Shown one piece after another: positions 11,408 through 21,794 of a stretch of DNA of 64,000 nt (position 1 is the first letter of the stretch; every line of letters begins with the position of its first letter). The stretch lies in contig OV884059.1 of NCBI GenBank assembly GCA_930367215.1, positions 244,093,803 to 244,157,802 of the forward strand. Direction: 5' to 3'. The notes beneath the pieces are model-generated. The model ran no database searches. It worked only from the letters and a program-made list of their open reading frames with translations, and was not told where the DNA came from. The DNA comes from Pollenia angustigena. Lineage: Eukaryota > Arthropoda > Insecta > Diptera > Polleniidae. A program made the translations under genes and the position numbers.

Positions 11408-11467
11408 GGGGCCCTCAGATGTGGAAGCTAGCCCATGCCCCGAGGTGCTAGCTATTTTTAGTTTAAA
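11408..11467 (-). promoter_or_regulatory. -1 ribosomal frameshift signal: T TTA AAC plus pseudoknot
   Basis: The last sense codons of gag are TTA AAC followed by TAA, so the heptamer T TTA AAC (11467-11461) is in the correct X XXY YYZ phase. Slipping back one base gives TTT AAA CTA, which is the open pol frame. After a 7-nt spacer, AGCTAGC (11453-11447) can pair with GCTAGCT (11432-11426). Inside that loop GGGGC (11441-11437) can pair with GCCCC (11412-11408) downstream, forming an H-type pseudoknot. Slippery site, spacer and structure all match the established architecture of -1 programmed frameshifting. The folding itself is inferred. Confidence 0.85.
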
Positions 11468-12723
11468 GGTGACTCTTGTGATGTGTGTTGATTAGCACGC
11501 TGATTGTTTCCTGGTGGCGAAGAAGATCTTGATCGTCTTCTAGGTGCTTTGCAGTTTCGCTGAATATGGCCAATCTTACCGCAATTATAAAATTTTACTT
11601 TGTTTTTACCTTGCTTCTCGTTTAAAGCTTGCATCACTGCCTCCTTTATGTCCTTTACAATATCTCTTTCTTCTTCAGCGGCAAAATCAAGTTTTCGCAC
11701 CTTATACGCTTGCGGCCTTGAAATTATTCTTGCGGTTTCTTGGCCTAGGGCAAATGATACCGTTTCGGCAAATGATGGCTTCTGTGATGCACATACCGCT
11801 AGTTTCACATCAGCATCCCGTATACCGTTTACAAATGCCTCGGTCTTAAAATGATCTAGCAATGGATGACTTTCACCTGGATAGGTAAGCTGCACCAAGC
11901 GCTCAATCTCTAATGCGAAATCCTGTAGCGTCTCGTTTGCCTTTTGTACTCTTCCCCGTAATTCCATTCTGAATATTTCTTTTCTGTGTTCACCACCATA
12001 CTTTCGTTGCAGTGCTACCATAATGTCATCGTAATTGTTTCTGCAACTTACTGGTACACTTTCTAGAATTTCAGCCGCAGATCCTTTTAAAGCCAGAATC
12101 AGCTCTATGGCTTTTTCTTCATTGTTCCATGCATTTTTGTTGGCAACTGTGTCAAACTGGAACTTAAAAACACTAAATGGTGAACTGCCGTCAAAACTCG
12201 GGGCCTTAATTCTACTAGAGACTTCTGGTGAAACTCGAACCGCTCCCTCTTGGCACTGAAGACTATTAACTTTAACTTCCAGATGATGTAGTTTTTCATC
12301 GAACACCGTGACTTGTGTTTTTACATCAGACAATTCCATTTCCATATCGCCCACTCTTTCGTTTATAACAGTAGAAATCTCTTGAAGCTTCTCAAGTTTT
12401 TCATTAGTAGCCTGAAGTTTCTCGTTTGTCACTCTAGAATTTTCTTGAATTTCGGCTAAGATGGTGCTTGCATTTTCCTTTACCATCTTCTCCATATTTT
12501 TAGAATTTTCTGCTACGATAGCTTTTGAATTTTCTTCCATTTTTCTAGAGGTTACAGCCGAATTTTCTTTTACCATTTCCTCCATTTTTCTAGAGGTTAC
12601 AGCCGAATTTTCTTTTACCATTTCCTCCATTTTTCTAGAATTTTCTTCAATTTTTCTAGAAGTTTCTGCCGACATTTTTTCCATTTTCTCCATCATAGCA
12701 GCAAACATTGTACCAAGATCCAT
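11458..12723 (-). CDS. gag: gag polyprotein
   Basis: A 421-residue capsid/nucleocapsid precursor. Residues 1 to about 150 are a predicted coiled coil rich in Lys, Glu, Met and Ser, including a 15-residue tandem repeat (SRKMEEMVKENSAVT). The middle matches the retrotransposon Gag family: KAPSFDGSSPFSVFKFQFD, then RKYGGEH and ETLQDFALEIERLVQ. The C-terminus has a zinc knuckle reading YNCGKIGHIQRNC near residues 378-391 and an Arg/Ser-rich tail. The first cysteine of the CCHC knuckle is replaced by Phe (TTT codon at about 11589-11591), so zinc binding may be damaged. The start ATG at 12723-12721 is the first in frame. Termination at TAA directly follows the frameshift heptamer. Confidence 0.92.
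   Translation of the reverse strand: MDLGTMFAAMMEKMEKMSAETSRKIEENSRKMEEMVKENSAVTSRKMEEMVKENSAVTSRKMEENSKAIVAENSKNMEKMVKENASTILAEIQENSRVTNEKLQATNEKLEKLQEISTVINERVGDMEMELSDVKTQVTVFDEKLHHLEVKVNSLQCQEGAVRVSPEVSSRIKAPSFDGSSPFSVFKFQFDTVANKNAWNNEEKAIELILALKGSAAEILESVPVSCRNNYDDIMVALQRKYGGEHRKEIFRMELRGRVQKANETLQDFALEIERLVQLTYPGESHPLLDHFKTEAFVNGIRDADVKLAVCASQKPSFAETVSFALGQETARIISRPQAYKVRKLDFAAEEERDIVKDIKEAVMQALNEKQGKNKVKFYNCGKIGHIQRNCKAPRRRSRSSSPPGNNQRANQHTSQESPLN
12537..12640 (-). repeat. 45-bp tandem repeat inside gag
   Basis: Near-identical 45-bp units encode two full copies and one partial copy of SRKMEEMVKENSAVT in the gag coiled coil. The period is a multiple of three, so expansion keeps the frame. 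Confidence 0.88.
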
Positions 12724-13082
12724 GTTGCTTCCCTAGAGGGAAGCGAACTGACACCAAAGTAGTCCCGTGATAGGTCTTTGGTGGTAGGGACCGGTTCTAG
12801 TTTTAACACTTTCTATGAATTAGACCTATCACTTTTACATGGCGTTGTCATTGGAGGGGGTCAATTGACACCATTTGACCAGTCACACATCTATTCTTAA
12901 TGGACGTGTTTAGTGACAGTGTAGTATTATTTCAATAAAACAAGACGTAGAATTGAATTCAAGAAACAAATTTTAGAAAGACCAAAAAAATTTGTCACAC
13001 CACCGGTGAAGACGGTTCTGTAATTCATTACTTTTTCTACCTTTTTGTTCTGCATAAACCAGTTACATGATTGGTTCTCCTT
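12724..13082 (-). other. Retrotransposon leader between SAP ORF and gag
   Basis: No long ORF on the minus strand. A short stretch (around 12750-12760) resembles the primer-site sequence GGTGTCA. Probably 5' leader or packaging region, by position only. Confidence 0.5.
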
Positions 13083-13367
13083 TCACTTGTCATGAGTTCT
13101 TTCTTTTTGTACCTGTTCTATTTTCACAGCTCCCAGGACCAGTCCGTTGGACCAATTGACACAAATTTCCCGCAGGGTTGTTACTGCACGGGTAGCAACT
13201 TCTATTTCTTCTTTTTCTTCAAATTCATAAGTTGCGATGTCAATATTGCGTCGCTTAAATTCATCGATTAATCTTTTCTGCAGCTCAGCTTTATTTCCAG
13301 CAGTAGGCAGATCCAACTTGCCCAACTCTTTCTTGAGCTGTTCAACTTTTAGCTCCTCGAATTTCAT
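13083..13367 (-). CDS. Small SAP-domain protein in LTR element
   Basis: A 94-residue ORF beginning 100 bp inside the 5' LTR. Residues 4-37 read as a SAP domain: LKVEQLKKELGKLDLP, then TAGNKAELQKRLIDEF, the helix-extended-helix pattern with conserved Leu, Gly and Lys. SAP domains bind DNA or RNA, often AT-rich scaffold regions. The remainder is acidic then basic, with no second domain. It is separated from gag by about 360 bp of non-coding leader and is in its own ORF. It could be a separate accessory protein, or the former N-terminus of gag cut off by rearrangement; a Gag-linked SAP domain is my recollection of related insect elements, not something shown here. The ATG at 13367-13365 is the first in frame. 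Confidence 0.78.
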   Translation of the reverse strand: MKFEELKVEQLKKELGKLDLPTAGNKAELQKRLIDEFKRRNIDIATYEFEEKEEIEVATRAVTTLREICVNWSNGLVLGAVKIEQVQKERTHDK

Positions 13368-13448
13368 TTTTTTTATCCTTTTTTTTATTTGTTTATTTAT
13401 TTTATTTTTATTTTTTTTTTTAATTTTTTTTTTTTTTTTTATTGCAAT

Positions 13449-13464
13449 TTCACTTCTGACACCA
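13449..13464 (-). promoter_or_regulatory. Primer binding site, tRNA-Leu type
   Basis: Two bases after the 5' LTR the minus strand reads TGGTGTCAGAAGTG. It starts with the TGG complementary to a tRNA CCA end and resembles the tRNA-Leu primer sites described for mdg3/micropia-type fly elements. Position is diagnostic; tRNA identity is from memory. Confidence 0.75.
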
Positions 13465-13466
13465 AT

Positions 13467-13902
13467 TGTTACGTTTTTCCTTTAATAAACGCGTTTCGGT
13501 TTACTCCCTTTATAATAAACCGTTGAGTTCTTTTAATTGCAAATCCGAATAAAAACTCACACTTATTCAACTTAACAAACTTTATTGAAGTTAATTATTT
13601 TGTTCACAATTGTTAGTTACGAACAGAACCGGTTTTCAACACAGACTAAACTAATTTTACATAAGTCACCCCTTTTTATATTTCATAATTATTTCTAGAT
13701 TTTTCCTGAACCTTCCCGTAAAAACTATTTATTATGTTCTATAACCATTTCTAGAAATGACTGGGAAATTTATATAGGAATTATTTTTAAAATAACAGTT
13801 GTGTTGAAAATTATACATGACAATTTTAAGTAACATAAAACTATAACTTACAAGATAACTTATAACTATAAATAATTCTTAGATAATTTAACTTTCGTAA
13901 CA
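13467..13902 (-). repeat. 5' LTR of gypsy-like element
   Basis: 436 bp, TGTTACG to CGTAACA, matching 8720-9154. Flanked on the right by ATAT (13903-13906). Promoter and polyadenylation signals of the element should lie here but I cannot place them exactly. Confidence 0.95.
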
Positions 13903-13944
13903 ATATTTTAAAACCATTGTAAAATGTAAGAACATTATGACAAT

Positions 13945-16909
13945 ATTACATGGCCATTTTCTCATTAGGCGATTATCTTTTTTCCCCACGAAAAGTGCAC
14001 ATTAAAGAAATTTGGTTTTCTCAATGTCTCATTTGCTTTGTTTTTATCGCAAAGCTGACCGGCACTCATCTGCCAATTATTTATTTTCCTTTTATTTGCC
14101 GTACAGATAAATTCAATCAGCTGACTCCCAACTTTTACATGTATTTTGAGTGGCGTTGCCAGCTAAAAACAATGTTTTTTGTCGGTGTATTGAGAAACCC
14201 AAAATCGTTAACGGACAGTTTATCGGTCCAATAAATTAATGTTGACATTAAGTAACAGACAGTTTGTCGATACATTGAGAAAATGGCCATTAAACTGTAT
14301 GTTTAATAATATATGTGAAATTAGCAAATTTGTTGCCTTTTTGTTCTCTGCAGTATTTGAATAATTTTCAATCGATAAAATTAACGTTGATTTTAACACA
14401 AACAAATTTTTTTTTGCGTGTAGACTTTTAAACCAAATCTTAATTAATTTCAATATTTGCATTATGCTTTAATTCGTTTCTCAATTTGTTAAAGTTGTAA
14501 ACTTTCACGTAACAAATGTTGGTTTATTTAAATTACTTTTAACTTTTTTATTTCTTAGAAAAGTGAGAAACATGAGTTACGCTCAAAATTTATTAATTAA
14601 ATATGCCTTCATCTCCCATTGCATGAGCTGTTAAAAAGCAACAAATCTGAATTAAAACAAACGCTTTTCCACATCAATTTACATTAAACACATACAGACA
14701 TCTGTAAAAACTGTTATTTTGAAATATTTACATATAAATACATACAAACATACATACACACACTTATTTAATTACATTCTTAATTTAATCGCTATAAGAC
14801 TCATTAGCACATTTATAAATATTTTATTTAGAAAATCCCACATTGTGAAAACAGACAGACACGTGCATACATTTTAAGATGACAAATTATCTAGTACAGC
14901 AGAGCGAAAGTTGCTTATAAGCGATTTTCGGAAGAGTAAATTCACCAATTGCAATAACATTATTTCTTATTTATTCTAACTCCCAACTCTGATCTAAATT
15001 AATGAACACACTAGAAATTAATAACGTTTTGCCACAAAACAATTCAGCGCAATTTAACAAATATTTATTTTTGCCAAGCCAAACTATTAAAATACTGAGA
15101 TAATTCATTATATCAAAGAAATGTCTGATTGAAACTGAAAATAAAAAATAAATAAAAATAAAAATAAATCATTTAAATATGGTAGTATCTTCAATCAAAG
15201 TTGACAAGATGAAATGAAAGAGAGAAGAAGAAGAGATGTTGAAGTCATATAATATAATATAATTTGATAGTGTCTCTTTCAGTCAAAATCGTTTTCTATA
15301 GTTTTTATGTCCAACTGGCGATACTGATTTATCCCCCAAGAACAATTAAAAATGGTGCTTCGAGGGAATCAGGTTAAAAAGGAGTCATACAAAATTTTGC
15401 GCTTGCGGAATGGAGTGTTCAGAGCTGAAGCGAAGCAAGTAAAAAAAAATTTTAAAATATTTTCGAGTTTTCTTTTTCCCACTAATTTTTGAAGCCATTG
15501 GCTTGGGCTGTTACCTTAGAAACGAAAAACTTTTTGATTTAGTCCATTAAAGATCTGCTACTCTCGCGTCGAAATGTGTGAAATAAAACAAAAGTGCCAT
15601 ATATTGAAACAAACAGCTGTTTTCTCAATAAACTATGCCTGTAATTTTTTTTTGCGAGTAATAGCTTTCACGTAAGGAAATTACTCGCTAATATACAGAA
15701 AAGAGTGTCTGTAAGATTTTTGTGAGAAACTTTCAAGCTTAAACTGTCAAATTAAATCCCGAATAAAAATGGGGCGAAAAAAAATCTTAACACTAAAAAA
15801 GAATTAAAAATACAGACAATAATAATAGTAATATTTTGTACTTGGCACATTTTTTTATTGTTTCATTATTTTGCTTTTAACATTTTTATAAAATATACGA
15901 ATGTTTTCAAAGCTCGTTTGCAAACAACGAACATTAAAGTCGCAATTTACATTATTTGGTATAGCCGACGGTTGTATGTTCGCTGCCGTCGTTAAAAATT
16001 TTCAACTTTCAACCATAATTGTTACTAGTGTTTCAACGTCTGCATTGTCAAATCGGCTTCGAGTTTAATATTATGACATTTATAACGTAACGACTTAGTC
16101 TCTTTTCATAGTTTTCGACATGAGTTACAGACACACTTTTTTCACTTTTCGAGAAACGATGGAATATTTTGTTTCACATCTTTTCGATGCGAGATGTTCT
16201 CACTATAGTTACAGAGCATGGGTACAGGATCGATCAAAATTTTGTGGAGAATTTTGCAACGGTTTGGAAATACATACAATGTATTATATATTGTGACTTG
16301 GTTCGGCTCAGCTCTGAGCCCTCCATATACATATAGTTTGAATTTTATATCAGCCTTTAAGCAATTAATCTGTGGCAATAAGGACAAAGTGCATAAGTCT
16401 ATTGTTCTTTTTCATTCTATGAAAGCAATTTTAAACATTAAAGGTTATTTTTGAAAAAATATCTTCATGCTAATAAAATCATCACTTCTCTTCGGTTAGT
16501 GTTTTTTTTTTAACTTTTATTCCTAAACACTCCTAACGCCACAGATCGAAAGTAAACTCAAGTTTTTATTCCAAATATTAGCACATTGAGAAAAAATAAG
16601 CAAAAAGTCATTTTGCTATAACTTCCTGAAATCTTGTTCTTTTAAACATGGAGAATACAAATGTGTCAAAAACTAAAATCTTGCTTAAGTAGACTTGAGC
16701 ACTCTTTGCTTTTTGCAGCAGATATATTAACGGATTTCATTTATTTGAACAAAATAAAGAGGCATATACTTCACTCATAGCAGAGAGTATATTAAGAAGA
16801 ACCTAATGAAGTATTATCATGTATTTTCCTCATAGAAGACTTAAAAATTTTTTAAGACTGTAACTTATTTACTTTGTTGTTCATTGGCCAAACTAAGAAT
16901 TTATTTACA
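13945..16909. other. No gene seen, 3 kb
   Basis: Unique-looking AT-rich DNA. A short direct repeat of ACAGTTTATCGGT type lies at 14216 and 14267. Several short ORFs are present but none has recognisable motifs. Confidence 0.5.
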
Positions 16910-16929
16910 GGCCCCTGTCTGAAGAGCTT

Positions 16930-17640
16930 GGAAAGGTTTTTCTGGACTTGGTCTTCTAAAGGGAGTTTCGCTCGTTCTCTTTTGTGTCTTACCACGGGAG
17001 TAGGCGCAATCTAGGGATTTTTAACCGTTGACTGCATCGATGTCAGCGCATACCTCTTGGTTCGTACGATACAGATATTGCCCGCCTACGCAGATTAGTT
17101 CATATATCTTGCGAAGTATTTTTCTCTCGAACACTACAAGTAAAACTTTATCTGATTCATCAAGTACTGTAACATCTGAGCCGTATAGGGACATGGATAG
17201 GATCTGTTTTTGGTAAAGTTTAACCTTCGTCTGCCGAGAGAAGCCTCTCTTCTAACATTGTTTACTAGCCCCCAAGTAGCACCTACTAGCAAGTTTAAAT
17301 CTCCGCCTTATTTCCAAACTAATGTCATTCGTTTTTTTATGGAAGTACAGAGGTGTATAAACTTATCTTTTACTTCAAAGTTCAAGTAAGCAGCTTTAAC
17401 AGATTGTTTTAATCGTGTATATTGCTTATTCGTTGAGCCATCAACTTAGTTTTGTCCATTTCGCAACGTTCGTCCCATGATGTTGATATCATCGGCATAT
17501 GCGAGGAGAATGTGGCTATTACTGAAAATTGTGCCGTTTCTATTTAATGTACCATCTCCAGTAAAGTATTGAAAAGGGCGTACGACAGAAGATGCGTTTG
17601 ATGGTAAACGAGTTGTAGAGATAAGCTTAAATTTTTATTG
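16930..17640 (-). pseudogene. RT palm and C-terminal fragment of the decayed non-LTR element
   Basis: Minus-strand reading gives the AYADDINIMGRT catalytic box, an FEVKDKFIHLCTSI-like piece equivalent to the usual FVYLGT block, KLYQKQILSMSLYGSDV, and the FERKILRKIYELICVGGQY block with an EVCADIDAVNG tail. Several stops and shifts interrupt it. Confidence 0.78.
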
Positions 17641-18546
17641 ATGACTTTATATCAGTAAAAGTCATCTTGCACAATCTGACGAATTGAGACATTGCTTCAA
17701 ACGCCTTTGCAAGTATCGGACTGTCAAAAACAGCCTTGTGGCTTTTCACCAAAAAATTACCAAATGTGAATCGAGTCGATGGCGGATTTGTCAGTTCCAA
17801 AACCATACTAATAAATGCAAATTATTTTAGCTTTAAATTTGTATGCAGAATACGTGACACGATGTGTAGGAGACTTATCACTCTTTAACTGGAGCAGATT
17901 GTATTTTCTAAGCGGACGAGACAAAGCACGCTGAAATTCGAATCTTCAGGCATGCTCTCTTTTAGCCGAATTGTGCATATAAGATAATGCTTGCTCCGTT
18001 CCAACTCATCGCCTCGGTCTTAAACAACTCCGCTCTTGCCTCTGAATTATTTTTTATCCGGGATATTGATGTTTTTACCTCCTCTTTGCTGGGAGGAGAG
18101 CACTGTACACCGTTGATAAGAATAGAGATATATACATCACCGCTTTAATCGGATACCAACAATCTGGAAAAGTGTTCCTACCAGCTTCTCAGTACTCTAT
18201 CTGTCACTAGGTTGGCCTAGTAGTCTTTACAAGAGAAAATTTCCATACCAAATCCCTTAGTCTGGTGTTGTACACGCTCGCAGAACTTTCTGGCATCGTT
18301 TAGACCCCTGTACATCTCGAACTACTCACACTTGAACATCTAACATGCTTGAAGGTGTCACCCAACCACAATAATATGATCGATTTGGTTGAGGGGATGT
18401 CCAAGTATTTTTGTGTATATCGCGATATTGGAACCTAGTGCTTCTGATTGTCATAAACCAACCTAATGCTGTAATCGGTTTGAAATTCATGAGGACTTAA
18501 CTTTTCAAATGTGGGATCAAAAAAGCTCTTATTTCTTATTTTTGTG

Positions 18547-18771
18547 CTAAAAACCGCCTAGAATAATATAAAGGTTTTGGTTGAGGCAATGACCATTTAC
18601 TTCCTCTAGACTATCGTTAAAAGCATTATTGATGTTGTCGTCATTTTGATTTGTCGGAGCGTGGGCACAATTAAAGCTGACATTAAAGTATTTTGCCTTG
18701 AGGCGAATAACAGCGATTCGCTTATTTGGGAGACTAGGCATCGCATTCTCCTGCCTACAAAAAACCCGCAC
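18547..18771 (-). pseudogene. Endonuclease fragment of the decayed non-LTR element
   Basis: The 74-residue frame contains IRLKAKYFNVSFNCAHAPT, matching the APE-type endonuclease segment with its conserved AHAPT motif, and ends ILGGF, where active elements have a GDFN motif. The catalytic Asp of that motif is therefore replaced by Gly. The adjoining DDNINNAFNDSLEEV matches the spacer helix between those motifs. Confidence 0.78.
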
Positions 18772-18871
18772 ACGAATCAGCCTGTTTAGGTGTCAGCTAT
18801 GGTGTATGTCATGGTCCTTTAAGGCTGTTTCTACCTGTTTAAATAAACCAATACACCAGTTGACAATACAT

Positions 18872-19659
18872 AATCGTTAAGTCGATTTTTAATAAAACTG
18901 AAGTAAATACCACAAATTTCTATGAAGCACTTCGTGTGGTGTTTGCTGTTATTGAAGAGTAAAACAAAAGATTTCATGAATGATTATCGACCTTAAAGTT
19001 ATAATTTGTATGAACTAACAAAAATACAATGCTGGACGATATGCTTGCATACGTCTTGGTAATTGAAAAATGAACAGCGGCCAACACAAGTTAAGAACAA
19101 TAAACAACAGCTTTAGCATCGGAAACAATGGGAAATATTTGAATGGTGAAGGACAGACAATTTATAGAGAACAAAACAAATGAGTGAATGCATTGGATGT
19201 AGACAAAACGGCAACAACAACAGATTTATGTGAGCGAAAGTTTGTTGTATGCATGCGCTTAGTATGCCCAGTTAACAAATCAGTCAAAACGTCATTTAAA
19301 CGCTTAAAAGAGTTGTTTGAAACACTGAAACCTTTGCAGATATTTTAGCTTCAGTTAAGTCTGCCAACTTTCAGAATAAAGTTATTTTGTTTTCAGCATA
19401 CGTTTATTTAATAGGATTATTGCTTTCTGAAACACATTCCATTAAAATTAAACGTGTTGTTTAAGCGATGTTTAAAATAATAATTATAGTTGCTTCGTTT
19501 ACCCCAAAATTTGTACAAATTTGTACTGGATTTTACTGAAAAGCGTTCGCGCACACATAAATTTGTAAAATTTTATTTTACTCACCTACTACATTTTACT
19601 GGGATTTTACTGGAAAAGCAAACGAACGCACATTATGTTAAATATATTAAATTAAATTT
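18872..19659. other. No gene seen
   Basis: AT-rich spacer. Imperfect repeats of TTTTACTGG-type sequence occur near 19528 and 19597. No supportable ORF. Confidence 0.5.
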
Positions 19660-19865
19660 CTATTTCTTCGACCTTTTTTTTTAATAAAAATAAAAAGTTT
19701 TTTCGAGCTCGAGGTCAATTATTGTACACAGAAAAAATTAAAAATTTTCTCCAATCACCAATTTTATACCAAATTCATAGAATCAAGCAACCCATTTGTT
19801 GATTTTGCACCTTTTACCCAAAATGATTATATTGATTACTAAAAATTGTTAAAATTTTATATTTT

Positions 19866-20779
19866 AATGGATGGAGCATGTAGAAGAAATCCGCAAAAAA
19901 CTGAGAAAAGCAGCTTTTATGTTACACCATTTAAGCTACCGTTCGAACAATATGGTTTTACGGCAAGCATATTTTTCGTTGGTTGAATCCCACCTTCGAC
20001 ATGGCATAACAGCCTGGGGAAGCTCATTGTTTACCAAAAAACTTCAACAAACACAAAATCAACTTTTGAAAATTCTCCAAAAAAGTCGCCCTATTCATGA
20101 AAAAACTACTATAATAAACAGCGCACATTCAACTATTTTCAGCAATAACGACAGCGGAGCAGACAACATAAGCTATTCACAAAATAACATTTCAAGCAAC
20201 TCTACAACAGCACGATCTACGACAACAACGCAAACAACAACACCTAATAATATTAACGTTCCTGTAAATGCAATCAACACAAACAGTACACCAATTACCA
20301 ATAACAACAAATCAACAATAAACAATATCGCTAAAGAATTACAAGTATTAGATGTTAACAGCATCTACTTCACTACTTTGGCAACAGAATTCTACAATGA
20401 TTCCAGATTTTAAAAAAAAAATAGACCATAACCACCAAACTCGTATTAACGCTGAAGGAAGATTCCGCATACAAAGATATAAAAACTACTACGGAAAAAG
20501 TACCCTATCCGTAGTTATCCCAACAATATTCAACAAACTACCACTTGAAGTTCTCAATAATACATCAAATTATAATAAGAGGAAAAAAATATTAAAAAAC
20601 TTTTTTATACATCAGCAATGAATGCTCAAAATAATTATAATTAAATTCAAAAATGTTAACTCTTACCTGCCGACAAGCCGCAATGGCTTGGCATGGTTAT
20701 TAATATAAATGAATTGTAATTGTAAATTGTAATAATTTGATTTTTCTTTAATTTTTTCTTTAATAAATAAATAAATAAA
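19866..20779 (+). mobile_element. 5'-truncated non-LTR retrotransposon 3' end
   Basis: Inserted in MITE copy A with a candidate 8-bp duplication TATATTTT (19858-19865 and 20780-20787). The plus strand has the end of an RT ORF, a short 3' UTR with a GC-rich hairpin around 20671-20695 (CCGACAAGCCG, CGGC-type pairing) and a (TAAA)n tail at 20758-20780. Severe 5' truncation and a simple-repeat tail are typical products of target-primed reverse transcription. Confidence 0.82.
19871..20621 (+). pseudogene. RT C-terminal domain fragment, one frameshift
   Basis: The first frame reads MEHVEEIRKKLRKAAFML, then AYFSLVESHLRHGITAWGSS, the conserved post-palm block of CR1/jockey-type RTs where the RYGI or RHGI motif sits before WG. 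A Thr/Asn-rich low-complexity stretch follows, then INNIAKELQVLDVNSIYF. Near 20400 the frame shifts by one to continue NHQTRINAEGRFRIQRYKN and SVVIPTIFNKLP, ending at a stop near 20620. The shift may be a sequencing or natural lesion. The catalytic palm lies 5' and was never inserted. Confidence 0.78.
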
Positions 20780-21164
20780 TATATTTTTTTTTCAATAAAT
20801 GATATTTTTAATTTTAATTAAAAAAATTATCAAAAAACTTTGCCTTTTCAAACAATGTGTTGATTGATTTTGAAAATTTCCAAAAACAATTTCACAAGTT
20901 TAAATTATTTTTTTTTAAACGAAATAATTTTTTGTTATTTGAATATTATTTTATTTCAAAATTGATTTCAAAACAACTAAAATGTTAATTAAATCAAAAT
21001 TATATTTTTAATTTTCGTTAAACAAAAAAAAAAAAAAAATAATTGATTCAATTATCACATTGATTAAGTTTTAATACTTTTACAATAATTTTTTAATTGA
21101 TAAAAAACTACTAATAATTTTTTCTGTGTAAAAAATATATAATTTTATTATTATTTTATTTGTT

Positions 21165-21201
21165 CCAATATTTCGATATCCATCGGATATCATTATCAAG
21201 G
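21165..21201 (-). ncRNA. PLE terminal hammerhead-like motif (degenerate)
   Basis: The minus strand reads CTTGATAATGA, then a 7-bp stem GATATCC / GGATATC with loop GAT, then GAAA. This has the order of a hammerhead ribozyme core (CUGANGA, stem II, GAAA), but the first box is imperfect. Hammerhead motifs are known in PLE terminal repeats. It matches the better preserved copy at 35555-35583. Activity is doubtful. Confidence 0.5.
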
Positions 21202-21794
21202 CTGTAACAATATAAGAAAACCAACAATTTACGAAAAATATTATACATAATAAGGAAACAAAAACTTACAATGACCCAGTAAAAAAAATTGGGTTTTTTA
21301 AAGACTTAAGAGAAAAAGCGCATAGTCGAGCGCTTCAATAAAAGAGCTTTTATACAGCAGTAAATGATATAGAATAAAATATGTATACAAAAAAGCTGCT
21401 GTTTTAGTGCTGACATCGAAGAAGATTGTAAACCGAAAAAAATAAAAATATACGAAAATGATTGAAAAAAGGCATTTAAACAAGTAAAATCAAAAGATTT
21501 ATAAATATGTTGATATAGTTAGCCCCTAAAAAGCACTTAAGGAGTGCTTTGTTTTCATGTTAAAAGAAGCGCTCATTGTCAGCGGAAAATAGTCCTCCAA
21601 ACCGGGAACACCCCATACAAAAATCAGGCAGCCCATTAGCAGGTTTAAAGCGATTTAAGGTATGAATTCATTCATAAAACCTGCTTCTTTTGGTGCACAT
21701 TCTTTACTAGGGAGTTACAAATATATTTGTTAGAGACGTATTACTATCATCACATTCAATATTGTATTAACTTAACGATTTAATTTACTTTTTA

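Larger units (their letters stand above)
8720..13902 (-). mobile_element. Ty3/gypsy LTR retrotransposon, 5.18 kb, integrase-deleted
   Basis: Minus-strand element flanked by ATAT duplications (8716-8719 and 13903-13906). LTRs of 435-436 bp begin TGTTACG and end CGTAACA. The order from the 5' side (13902 downwards) is LTR, primer site, SAP-domain ORF, leader, gag, -1 frameshift signal, protease-RT, RNase H, integrase C-tail, polypurine tract, LTR. Protease before RT, with RNase H and an integrase tail after it, is the Ty3/gypsy order. The integrase zinc finger and catalytic core are absent and pol has two frameshifts, so this copy is not autonomous. The LTRs differ at roughly a dozen sites (about 3 percent by eye), so insertion is fairly recent but not fresh. 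No env-like ORF follows pol. Confidence 0.95.
8208..13944 (-). mobile_element. TIR element (GGGGGATTCACAAGG family) split by LTR retrotransposon
   Basis: 8208-8719 and 13903-13944 together match, in reverse orientation, the complete element at 47377-47865. The left end is GGGGGATTCACAAGGTGTCA. The shared interior includes the CAGCTGATTTAA motif and the block ACACTTTTTGTTTACAAAGC just before the LTR. After the retrotransposon, the sequence ACCATTGTAAAATGT continues the alignment until it stops abruptly near 13944, so the right TIR is missing. Superfamily unassigned. Confidence 0.75.
16910..18771 (-). pseudogene. Decayed non-LTR retrotransposon (EN and RT fragments)
   Basis: Running down from 18771, minus-strand frames give an endonuclease block, then an EN C-terminal piece near 18350-18400 (NQIDHI-like KSIILLWLGD), then RT pieces. 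The YADD active-site box is at about 17490-17505 in SHILLAYADDINIMGRT, followed by the C-terminal region FERKILRKIYELICVGG near 17080-17150. Frames change repeatedly and stops are frequent, so it is old and dead. The order EN, RT, C-terminal conserved block in one orientation supports a single insertion. Clade not assigned; the C-terminal block is widespread in dipteran elements. Confidence 0.8.
19727..21128 (+). mobile_element. CACAG MITE copy A, interrupted by non-LTR 3' end
   Basis: Ends are CACAGAAAAAATTA and its reverse complement AATTTTTTCTGTG, flanked by TA at both sides. The interior matches copy B (25138-25619) in reverse orientation on both sides of a 914-bp insertion at 19866-20779. 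Without the insertion it is about 480 bp. TA target and short TIRs fit a Tc1/mariner-like MITE. It sits inside the terminal region of the PLE. Confidence 0.85.

Noticed and set aside
14220..16454. Several 60-90 codon ORFs on both strands
   Set aside because: No domain or composition signal; expected by chance in AT-rich DNA with few long open frames.
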